A model generated the notes under the pieces. That model saw only the letters and a program-made list of their open reading frames with translations, did no database searches and was not told the DNA's origin. A program made the position numbers and the translations under genes. A stretch of 64,000 nucleotides of DNA from positions 1-64,000 of IMG/VR virus record IMGVR_UViG_3300037961_003440, one strand, 5' to 3'. This DNA comes from a virus. Of the stretch, positions 6,931 through 14,571 are shown in pieces. How positions within the stretch are numbered: the first letter of the stretch is position 1; every line of letters starts with the position of its first letter.

Positions 6931-8198
6931 CATGGAAAAATATACTTAAAGAAGATGATGACGAACCACAAATTAAACCTGATGGTTCGGTTTTTATTCC
7001 TAATTATGGTTTTAAAAATAAACCTTTTAGGCAAGATAAACAGCCTATTGATAGAGATGAAGAGGGAAAAATTTTACCCGATGAATTAAGAGGAAAAAAG
7101 GTTGGACTTGTTAATTGGTTTAAAACAATAAAGGCAACTTTTCAAGAAATGCTACAAAATACAGGTTATATGGGTAGGAGAGGATTTCAAATATCATCTG
7201 CTGGTGCAAAACCTATGACTCAAGAATCAGGTGCTTCAAAACAGATAGAAATACTTGGTCTACAAATTGCTCAGGAAAATATTGAAACTATGTTAGAAGG
7301 GTATGTTAATTCTATTACTAAATATAGAGGTAAAGGTAAGCAATATCCTGCTGACCTTCCAGAAAATTTTAGTGACGAACAAAGAAGTATTCAAGGAATA
7401 ATGGGTTCTTCCGGCTATAATAGAATTATGGATGCAGGACTTAAATTTTCTGAAGAATTAATGTCGGGTATTTTTGATACTATGTATTTATCAGTAAGGG
7501 CTGAATATGATTCTCCCGATGATGAAGATAATCCACTTGAAGATGTAGACGAAAATGAGTTATTTGAAAAGGCTTCTAATGAACATATACAAGAAATTTG
7601 GTCGGCTCATGGTAATCAAATAACAACACAAGTTAGAAATTTAATTAATAACGCAGGTGAGTATTTAGACGATGTACTAAATGAAGGGGATAAATCTTTA
7701 TTCGATTTAGACGGTGATGGAACTAAAGATATTAATAATACAGATATAAAAAATAGTATTAAAAATACTTTACAACAAGCCTATTCTAAACCTGAAATGA
7801 CAGAATTAATAGCAACATTTACAGCAAATGTTAATTGGGCTTTTGTAATTAAATATGTAAAAGGCCAGCAGGATATGATGGAAAGTGAAGTTGCAGACCA
7901 AACTTCATATAAAGATTTAGGACAAGACCCAGATTTTGAAACAGAAATGGCTAATAGACCTGAAATAAAATATGGTGAAGAATATGGACAAGCAAGACGA
8001 AAATTTGAAGATGAATACAAATCTGACGATACTTACGGAAATGAATTCGACTGGTTTTCTATTTTATCTAAAGAATCAGCAACAGGAATGACTACTAATG
8101 CAGGTTTTACTCCAGCAGTACATAATTTAAGATTTGGTGAAAAACCTCCATGTGAAAGATGTAATGATAAAACTACCCCTTGTGGTTGTGATAACTGA
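6927..8198 (+). CDS. Large acidic MSW-motif protein with C-terminal cysteines
   Basis: A 423-residue protein that starts MTWKNILKEDDDE. The body is acidic and mostly helical; a Ca-binding-like DLDGDGTKD lies near residue 258. The last residues carry CERCNDKTTPCGCD, a probable small metal site. The next gene also ends in a cysteine cluster, and the two may work as a pair. No family recognised. Confidence 0.7.
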   Translation: MTWKNILKEDDDEPQIKPDGSVFIPNYGFKNKPFRQDKQPIDRDEEGKILPDELRGKKVGLVNWFKTIKATFQEMLQNTGYMGRRGFQISSAGAKPMTQESGASKQIEILGLQIAQENIETMLEGYVNSITKYRGKGKQYPADLPENFSDEQRSIQGIMGSSGYNRIMDAGLKFSEELMSGIFDTMYLSVRAEYDSPDDEDNPLEDVDENELFEKASNEHIQEIWSAHGNQITTQVRNLINNAGEYLDDVLNEGDKSLFDLDGDGTKDINNTDIKNSIKNTLQQAYSKPEMTELIATFTANVNWAFVIKYVKGQQDMMESEVADQTSYKDLGQDPDFETEMANRPEIKYGEEYGQARRKFEDEYKSDDTYGNEFDWFSILSKESATGMTTNAGFTPAVHNLRFGEKPPCERCNDKTTPCGCDN

Positions 8199-9493
8199 TG
8201 AGTAAATTTGAAGGCACAGATTTTGATAATGTTGAACAAGGTTTAAACATTAAATCTATAAAAGGTGCTTATGCCGCATGGGAAAGAAGATGGAATAAAG
8301 GTAGTGCATGGGGAATTGTAGGCGGTAAAAAAGGTGAAGCAAAACCTGATACCGTTTTAGAAACAGTATTAAATCATGGTGATTCTACATATGCTCGTGA
8401 CCAAGCAAGAAGCACAGAAGGATTAGGAGTATTAATTAAAGCATTAAAAGAAGTTTTTGATGGTACTGTAATAGAAACAGCAGAAAAAGAAAAATTACAA
8501 GAAGCAATTGATGATATGTTAGGTGTTTTAAGAGAAGATAAATGGAATCCAAGAAATATACCTTTTAGAACTGTGGTTAGTTTTACTGAAACAGATGATG
8601 AACCTATTGTAGAAAGAGATACAGTTTATGGTCATTACAGAACAGAAGCATATAATGAATATGTTACATGGGCACTTGAAAATAAACCTAATTTTAATGG
8701 TCAATTAGCCGAAACAAAAAGTTCTTGGTATAATGAAAAAAAGGGTGAAGCAAAACCTCCACTTTGGCAAGCAATTACAGGAGAAGGAGAAACAGACTAC
8801 GGTAAAAATGGTTTATTAGCATTAGCAAGACAAGCATTAAAAGGTATTCAAAAAATTAAAATGCCTGATGGTACAAGAATTGCAGTTTTTAATAATTCAA
8901 AAGGGCCGATTCAATTAGCACAAATTAAAAGCGTACAAGAAAAAGTAATTGAAGTATTACAAAACCCTTCTATTTATCCGGCTGGTAAATCAAGAGCACC
9001 TATGAAAGATAGATTAAATGCCGCATTTACAAATGAAAGTTATGCTATTAGAAATAAAGAAGAAGCAGAACTTCTTAATTTTGCAAGAGGTTATGATAGA
9101 ATTGAGGGCATTGAAAAAATTAAAAGCATACAATTAAGATTTCCAACAAATAATATTGCATTAAATAAAACAATTAAAGAAGTACTAAAAATATTAGGTG
9201 AAGATATTAAAACCTATGAAACTCCAAAAGTTAATGAAGGTACTGCTAAACCGGGATTAATTTTGAAACAACAAGGTGAATTTCAAATAGATAAATTTGG
9301 TAGTCAAGTTTCAACATTAGATGAAATGCTACAAAAGAAAACGAGATGTTTTAAACCAAATTGTCCTTATGCTCAATATAGAGGTGGTAGTACTGAAGTT
9401 ACAGTTAAACAAACACAATCATGTTCTAAAAGAAACGAAAGAGGTTGTGCAGGAAATAAAAGTGGTGGAACACAAGGATGGAATAGGAGATAA
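8198..9493 (+). CDS. Unknown protein with C-terminal cysteine cluster
   Basis: A 431-residue protein that starts MSKFEGTDFDNVEQG, without the MSW sequence. It is of mixed alpha/beta character and contains a repeated KKGEAKP phrase near residues 45 and 180. The C-terminus has CFKPNCPYAQYRGG and SCSKRNERGCAG, a likely zinc site. Its ATG overlaps the previous TGA, so both are probably made together. Function unknown. Confidence 0.7.
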   Translation: MSKFEGTDFDNVEQGLNIKSIKGAYAAWERRWNKGSAWGIVGGKKGEAKPDTVLETVLNHGDSTYARDQARSTEGLGVLIKALKEVFDGTVIETAEKEKLQEAIDDMLGVLREDKWNPRNIPFRTVVSFTETDDEPIVERDTVYGHYRTEAYNEYVTWALENKPNFNGQLAETKSSWYNEKKGEAKPPLWQAITGEGETDYGKNGLLALARQALKGIQKIKMPDGTRIAVFNNSKGPIQLAQIKSVQEKVIEVLQNPSIYPAGKSRAPMKDRLNAAFTNESYAIRNKEEAELLNFARGYDRIEGIEKIKSIQLRFPTNNIALNKTIKEVLKILGEDIKTYETPKVNEGTAKPGLILKQQGEFQIDKFGSQVSTLDEMLQKKTRCFKPNCPYAQYRGGSTEVTVKQTQSCSKRNERGCAGNKSGGTQGWNRR

Positions 9494-9498
9494 ATAAT

Positions 9499-9684
9499 AT
9501 GAGTTGGACAAATATACTAAAAAGAAAATTAACAGATAAGCAAAAGAAAATTGCTGAAGCGGCTGAACCTAAAGATGAAATTACAGGTGCAGATTTTAAA
9601 GCATTGGCTGAAAAAAATAAAAAAACTGTTACTCGTAAAGATAATAGAAAAAAAGGAAGAGGCGCATTTACAGATAGGGATTGA
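9499..9684 (+). CDS. Small basic MSW-motif protein
   Basis: A 61-residue protein that starts MSWTNILKRKLTDKQKK. It has an AEAAEPKDEITGADFKAL segment that I recall from small phage and archaeal-virus proteins, and a basic tail. No function known to me. SD-like AGGAGATAAAT precedes the ATG. Confidence 0.7.
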   Translation: MSWTNILKRKLTDKQKKIAEAAEPKDEITGADFKALAEKNKKTVTRKDNRKKGRGAFTDRD

Positions 9685-9689
9685 TTTAA

Positions 9690-10352
9690 ATGACAAGGAA
9701 AGTAAGAAAATCTTGTAAATTCTGTCAGCATGACGAGCGTGATGGATTAGAAGAAGATATACTTGCTGGAAATATTACTTGTGATGAATTAGATAAACAA
9801 AATAATTGGTGGTCAGGAACTTCAAAAAAACATATGCAAAATCATTTAGGGAGTTATCATGATAATTCAAATCCTTCATGTTCTTTATGTACGCACCCTA
9901 ATAGAGCAGAAATAGAAATTAGAATAGCAGAAGGCGAATTAAAATTATCCGAAGTCGCTGAAATGTTATCTTGTTCTGAAGCCCAAATACAATTACACAT
10001 GAAAAAACATTTGCAACCTATTGTTCAACAACATGGTGCTATGGAAGTAGCGAGAATGGATTTAAACGAAATAGATATATTATCAGGAAATGTAACTACA
10101 TTACAAAATAAAGTAAATGAGTTATTAGAAAATACTGATTTAGGTACAAAACAAATTGATTCATTAACAAAATTAGCAAAAGAAATTAGAGAATCTCTAA
10201 AGTATATGTTAGAATTTAAAGGACAATTGGTTCATAAAAGAGAAGAAACTGTTGTTGTTCAACAAGTTGAAATTATACAAAAAGTTTTAATAGAAAAATA
10301 TCCTGAAGTATGGACTGAGATTAGGGATAGTGTAGCGGAGAGATTACAATGA
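9690..10352 (+). CDS. Zinc-finger/coiled-coil protein, possible small terminase subunit
   Basis: A 220-residue protein. Residues 9-54 hold CKFC...HMQNHLGSYH and residues 65-115 hold CSLCTHPNR...HMKKH, so two C2H2-like zinc knuckles of the type found in phage DNA-binding proteins, the second with the helix IRIAEGELKLSEVAEMLSCS. The C-terminal 100 residues form a long helix or coiled coil. DNA-binding head plus coiled coil upstream of terL fits a small terminase subunit (TerS), but no direct homology is claimed. Could also be a regulator. Confidence 0.65.
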   Translation: MTRKVRKSCKFCQHDERDGLEEDILAGNITCDELDKQNNWWSGTSKKHMQNHLGSYHDNSNPSCSLCTHPNRAEIEIRIAEGELKLSEVAEMLSCSEAQIQLHMKKHLQPIVQQHGAMEVARMDLNEIDILSGNVTTLQNKVNELLENTDLGTKQIDSLTKLAKEIRESLKYMLEFKGQLVHKREETVVVQQVEIIQKVLIEKYPEVWTEIRDSVAERLQ

Positions 10353-10606
10353 GTTGGAAAGATATAGTAAAAAGCAGAACCTATTTTACACGACCTGCTT
10401 CAATTGAAGAGGGTGGTAATGAACCTAACCCAAAAACAAAGGAAGATTATGCTCTTGAACAAATGTATAATATGTTAGAAAAAATCCAAACCACAATAGC
10501 AGTAGTAAGAACAATACCGTCTAATCCTGATAATATTGCTTATTTAAAATATCTAAAGGATGCCGAATCTGAATTAAAGAAACTGATAAGGAGGAAAGAA
10601 AAATGA
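10349..10606 (+). CDS. Small MSW-motif protein
   Basis: An 85-residue protein that starts MSWKDIVKSRTYF. A Pro/Asn/Glu linker is followed by a helical part (LEQMYNMLEKIQTTIAVV) and a basic C-terminus. It overlaps both the previous stop and the next start by four bases. Unknown function. Confidence 0.7.
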   Translation: MSWKDIVKSRTYFTRPASIEEGGNEPNPKTKEDYALEQMYNMLEKIQTTIAVVRTIPSNPDNIAYLKYLKDAESELKKLIRRKEK

Positions 10607-10911
10607 GTTGGAAAGATATTTTAAAATCTGTTGAAAGAATACCTTATCCTCCACCACAAATAAAACCAAATCCACCACCTCCACCAAAAGGCGACCCTAA
10701 TATGGAAGAATATAGAAATAGAAAATATCAAGGTGGAAAATTAGAATATGAGAATCCTTTTACAAGAAAATTCTTTATGGAACCGCAAAAGAGAAAAGAA
10801 GTTATGAATCAAATAAGAGAACTACAAAGGCAAATTGCTGAAAAGAAAAAAGAATTAGAAAGGTATTCGCAACAAGAAAGACAAGCAACAGGAATGTTTA
10901 GAAATGATTAG
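10603..10911 (+). CDS. MSW-motif protein with proline stretch and coiled coil
   Basis: A 102-residue protein with MSWKDILKSVE at the N-terminus, then a proline-rich stretch (residues about 13-30) and a long charged helix (KRKEVMNQIRELQRQIAEKK). The layout, motif then flexible linker then coiled coil, would suit a peptide that docks its own body at a distance. SD GGAGG lies before the ATG. Confidence 0.7.
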   Translation: MSWKDILKSVERIPYPPPQIKPNPPPPPKGDPNMEEYRNRKYQGGKLEYENPFTRKFFMEPQKRKEVMNQIRELQRQIAEKKKELERYSQQERQATGMFRND

Positions 10912-10920
10912 GTGAATAAA

Positions 10921-11190
10921 ATGAGTTGGGAAGATATATTAAAAAATAGAAAACAAGTACCAGATAAAAAAATGAGAGATGCTATTGATAAGTTTGTAAA
11001 TAGTAAAGAAGGTAAAACTTCTATAAAAGAAGTAAATCAACATCTTCTAAAAAAGTTTGGTGTAATGGCTATGAAATCACCACCAAGAACAATAAGAACA
11101 TATTTATTTGGTTGGCATTCTGATAAAACAGAAGAATTTGACCCTAATACAATGAGGGCAGATGATTATTATTATGAATTAGAGGAATAA
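10921..11190 (+). CDS. Small MSW-motif protein, possible winged helix
   Basis: ATG 10921 is chosen over GTG 10912, because the GTG belongs to the SD (GGTGAA). The 89-residue product starts MSWEDILKNRKQV. The central part (KTSIKEVNQHLLKKFGVMA, then PPRTIRTYLFG) looks like a helix-turn-helix or winged-helix fold. The end is acidic. Function unknown. Confidence 0.7.
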   Translation: MSWEDILKNRKQVPDKKMRDAIDKFVNSKEGKTSIKEVNQHLLKKFGVMAMKSPPRTIRTYLFGWHSDKTEEFDPNTMRADDYYYELEE

Positions 11191-11193
11191 ATA

Positions 11194-11439
11194 ATGGCTA
11201 AAAACGAAGTACAAGATATTAGATTAAATAATATTGAAACAAAGGTTGATAGACATGAATTATTATTAGATAAATTAGCGGATAATCAGTTAGAGTTAAG
11301 TACGAGATTAACGGAGTTAACATCATCAATGGAAGTGCAGAATCAATTAATCGGAGAAGGTTTTGATTTAATTAAAAAAGTAATTATAGGTTTAACAAGT
11401 TGTTTATCAGCAATATTAGTAGGTACACAGGTGATGTAA
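11194..11439 (+). CDS. Coiled-coil protein with C-terminal membrane segment
   Basis: An 81-residue protein: residues 1-55 form a coiled coil (DIRLNNIETKVDRHELLLDK), and residues about 60-80 a hydrophobic segment (IIGLTSCLSAILVG). The architecture is that of XhlA-like holin-associated proteins of phages. It is the first of three small membrane proteins in a row. Tail-anchored topology expected. Role in host exit is an inference. Confidence 0.65.
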   Translation: MAKNEVQDIRLNNIETKVDRHELLLDKLADNQLELSTRLTELTSSMEVQNQLIGEGFDLIKKVIIGLTSCLSAILVGTQVM

Positions 11440-11440
11440 A

Positions 11441-11803
11441 ATGGGTAAAAAAGAAAAATCATTTAATGATAAATTGGTAAATAAAACAGTATTGCCCGCT
11501 ATATATCTTTGGTTATTGGCTTCAGGTGCTGTTGTTTATACAGGTATTGTAAAACCTGATGTAGTACTAACTAATTTAGACGGTTTTATTGCACTAATAG
11601 CAATTATTGGGGGAATAGCCGCACCCGCATTTAATACTCTTCTTAGAACATGGGAGGCAGAACAAGCAAATGAAATTGTAGAAGTTCCTGCTGAATATGA
11701 ACATAGAAGAAGTTTAGAAGAAGCACAACATAAACATCAAATGTCTATGGAAGCAGAAAATAATACTCATAGTAACACTATGGAAACAATACAAGGTGAA
11801 TAA
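11441..11803 (+). CDS. Holin-like small membrane protein
   Basis: A 120-residue protein with two transmembrane segments (about residues 15-35, AIYLWLLASGAVVYTG, and 48-68, FIALIAIIGGIAAPAF) and a charged C-terminal helix rich in Glu and His. Size and topology suit a holin, and I recall similar proteins in marine phages. Lysis proteins of archaeal tailed viruses are poorly known, so this remains a suggestion. Confidence 0.6.
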   Translation: MGKKEKSFNDKLVNKTVLPAIYLWLLASGAVVYTGIVKPDVVLTNLDGFIALIAIIGGIAAPAFNTLLRTWEAEQANEIVEVPAEYEHRRSLEEAQHKHQMSMEAENNTHSNTMETIQGE

Positions 11804-11804
11804 A

Positions 11805-12194
11805 ATGACATGGAAAGATATATTAAAAATGCCAATGCCCACAAATGTAGGACAACAGCGAGATGAACGATATAGACAAAGAATAATTGATTATGAGGAA
11901 ATGACAATTGAACCTAAATTAACAGAATTTTTTGAAAGGCAACCATCAGAAACTGAACAAAAATTTGCTATAAAAGTAATTGGTGGCGATGTTGGTAGTG
12001 TTGACCGATGGTTTCCAAACGAAAAACCTGTACCTCTTTATGTTGTAGGAACTGAAACAACAAAAACATTGGGCGGTAATGCTGAATTTGTATTGAAAGT
12101 AATTGGAGAATTATACGATAAAGAAGGTTATCAAGTAACAAAAGACGGCACTAATAAGATATTAATACGACTTGAAGATGATGGAACAATATAA
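11805..12194 (+). CDS. MSW-motif protein
   Basis: ATG 11805 lies after GGTGAA; a GTG at 11796 in frame is part of that SD. The 129-residue protein starts MTWKDILKMPMP. The body has a beta-rich part (KFAIKVIGGDVGSVDRWF) and ends in an ILIRLEDDG strand. Not recognised. It stands between two membrane protein genes, but is itself soluble. Confidence 0.7.
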   Translation: MTWKDILKMPMPTNVGQQRDERYRQRIIDYEEMTIEPKLTEFFERQPSETEQKFAIKVIGGDVGSVDRWFPNEKPVPLYVVGTETTKTLGGNAEFVLKVIGELYDKEGYQVTKDGTNKILIRLEDDGTI

Positions 12195-12204
12195 GGTGAT
12201 TTAA

Positions 12205-12411
12205 ATGGTTAAAGAAGAAAAATTAAAAGACGCAGTAGAAGATGCAGAAGATGTAGTTGAAGATGTCTTAGATATAGCAGAAGATTTAGGACTTATTAGT
12301 GAAAAAAAGGCAGATAAAATTCTTGCTAAAGTAAAGCAATATAAGAAACAAATTCTTATTGCTATTCCTACTCTTGTAGCAGTAGTCCTATTAGTACAAT
12401 CTCAATTGTGA
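12205..12411 (+). CDS. Small tail-anchored membrane protein
   Basis: A 68-residue protein with an acidic N-terminal helix (DAVEDAEDVVEDVLDIAEDL), a basic stretch (KVKQYKKQ) and a C-terminal transmembrane segment (ILIAIPTLVAVVLLV). GGTGAT stands before the ATG. It forms a cluster with 11194 and 11441. Function unknown. Confidence 0.65.
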   Translation: MVKEEKLKDAVEDAEDVVEDVLDIAEDLGLISEKKADKILAKVKQYKKQILIAIPTLVAVVLLVQSQL

Positions 12412-12420
12412 GGTTGTAAC

Positions 12421-14571
12421 ATGAGTTGGATTTCTATTTTAAAAGCAGATATTCCGCCTATTTCAGTAGGCGCATTAATGTCTAAATTTAGAACAGGAAA
12501 TTTACCAACCAAAGAAGAGATAAGTAAAGTTACAAATCAAGATTTACAAAATAAATATTTAGATTCTGTACTTACCAAATTAAAGGAACAATTTGAATCT
12601 TCTAAAGAAGGTAATGATATACCTGATTCTATTATATCGCAGATGATTAATGGTAAAAGAACAAAGGTTGCTTCAACAAGAGATGAGGCTTTTAAAATTA
12701 TAGAACAAAGATTAAATGACTTAAAAGAATTAACTACTGAAACACAAATAGCAAGCGAGGTAGGTTTTATAGAAGGTTTCAATGAGGTAGAAGGTAAGAA
12801 AACACCATTTGGTAGAACATACGGTGATTTAGTTTCTACTGAAGGTAAAACAAATCAAGAGTGGACTATTGAAACACTTAATGTTCTTTACGATATGATG
12901 GTTAATGAACCGTCTGTTGAGGTTTTATATGCTTTACATAAATTTATAGATGGAAGTACTAATGGTCAATTTAAAAGTGATACAAAGTGGTATAACAAAA
13001 TGGGATTAAATTCTATTGATAATCCTGACCCTAAATTTTTCCAAAATATATTTGATTTGAGATTAGAAGATGAAGTAACGGGCGGCCTTGATACAAGAGT
13101 GTTTGATTTCTTTACAGACAAATACAAATATACTGCTGAAGAAATGCAAAATATTACGGTAGTATCAGGTAAAGAAGATGATAAATACGGTAGAGCAAGT
13201 GAAAGAGTTAGAAGAGAAGGAACAACCGAAAGAAGTAAAATTATTGGTGATGCAAGAACAATGACTATTGGTGAAAAGGGTTCAGAAAGATTACCAACCA
13301 ATGATAATATTGCAAATATGATAAATGATTTAACTGAAAATAATTTTAAAGATTTGGTTTTAAATTTACAAAAGACAAATTCAGCCGAAGGTATATTTAA
13401 GAATATAAAAAATCAAAGTATAGGAATAGTCTATGATATGGCTTTTAAGAAACCGGGAATTGCACAATTAGTAAGAGATATACAAATAAGAAGAAAAGGT
13501 GATTCTGATTCCCAAAGAAAAAGAGATTTTTTAATAGATTGGACTATTAGTTATATTAATAGAAGAATAAATGAGGCAGATGATACTTTAAATATAGGTG
13601 GCTATGATTTATTTTCAACACAAAAATTAAATGAAAGAGATGATGAAGGTGAATTACTATATCCAAGAAGTAGTCCAGAATATAAAACTCATTATAAAAA
13701 TAAGTCTGAATTAAAAGATTGGATTATTAATAAAGTTAATGAAGGCGATGAAACTTGGTCTAAAAGATACAAAGATGATATTAGAAGAAAAAATCAAATG
13801 GATTCACAATTTAGAAAATTACCTGCCGAAGAACAAAAAGAAATACTTGCCGATAATCAAAAAATGAAAGAGTATTTTAATTTTCAAGGTAATACAGGCC
13901 CTGATTTTGTAGATTTAGCATATTCTTTTAATACTTCTAAAGGTGTATCAGATTTTATTGATTTGTTAGGAAAACCTATGAGTCGTTTTCAAAAAAATAT
14001 GTTAGCAGTAATGTATAATTCATATATAGATTTAGGTGTTGACGGCCAAGATAAAATAAATCAAATAATACCTATGGGTAATTTTAGAGGATATTTACCG
14101 ACAGGTAGATTATTTGCTGATGCTCAAGAGCAGACATTTTTAAAATCTATGAGAGCATTTTTTACTGTATTTAAAATGTCGCTACCAAGAGCAAAACTTA
14201 GTACTTTAAATGTAACCTTTTCCGCATTAGTAGCAGAATTCTTTGATAGGATAGATGAGTATTTTAGTGAGATAGATGATACATCAAGTGTTAATGACAG
14301 ATTGTATATTATGGAAGAAATATTAGAAGGTATAGGTCTTGAAGAAAACGCTAATACTTGGTTTAATACCAAAAATGATTTTGAAGAATTAGAATCAATA
14401 ATTGATAAATTAAGAGAAGAAGTCGAAGATGCAATACAGGCAAAACTTATTTCAAATATTCAAACTATTGCCGATGATACTACAAACAAGTACCCTAAGA
14501 TTAGAGAATATTTAATTAGGAAAAAATATCTAAAGCCATTTGTTCCCAAGAATGAGGGGGAGGAAGAATAA
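12421..14571 (+). CDS. Large MSW-motif protein of unknown function
   Basis: A 716-residue, mostly helical, charged protein that starts MSWISILKADIPP; it is the largest and last protein with the shared N-terminus. Nothing in it resembles a known enzyme. A region near 510-600 (SRFQKNMLAVMYNSYIDLG, and FFTVFKMSLPRAKLSTLNV) is more hydrophobic. It is adjacent to a similar giant protein and the terminase region. A packaged or ejected virion protein is likely from motif and place, not shown. Confidence 0.7.
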   Translation: MSWISILKADIPPISVGALMSKFRTGNLPTKEEISKVTNQDLQNKYLDSVLTKLKEQFESSKEGNDIPDSIISQMINGKRTKVASTRDEAFKIIEQRLNDLKELTTETQIASEVGFIEGFNEVEGKKTPFGRTYGDLVSTEGKTNQEWTIETLNVLYDMMVNEPSVEVLYALHKFIDGSTNGQFKSDTKWYNKMGLNSIDNPDPKFFQNIFDLRLEDEVTGGLDTRVFDFFTDKYKYTAEEMQNITVVSGKEDDKYGRASERVRREGTTERSKIIGDARTMTIGEKGSERLPTNDNIANMINDLTENNFKDLVLNLQKTNSAEGIFKNIKNQSIGIVYDMAFKKPGIAQLVRDIQIRRKGDSDSQRKRDFLIDWTISYINRRINEADDTLNIGGYDLFSTQKLNERDDEGELLYPRSSPEYKTHYKNKSELKDWIINKVNEGDETWSKRYKDDIRRKNQMDSQFRKLPAEEQKEILADNQKMKEYFNFQGNTGPDFVDLAYSFNTSKGVSDFIDLLGKPMSRFQKNMLAVMYNSYIDLGVDGQDKINQIIPMGNFRGYLPTGRLFADAQEQTFLKSMRAFFTVFKMSLPRAKLSTLNVTFSALVAEFFDRIDEYFSEIDDTSSVNDRLYIMEEILEGIGLEENANTWFNTKNDFEELESIIDKLREEVEDAIQAKLISNIQTIADDTTNKYPKIREYLIRKKYLKPFVPKNEGEEE

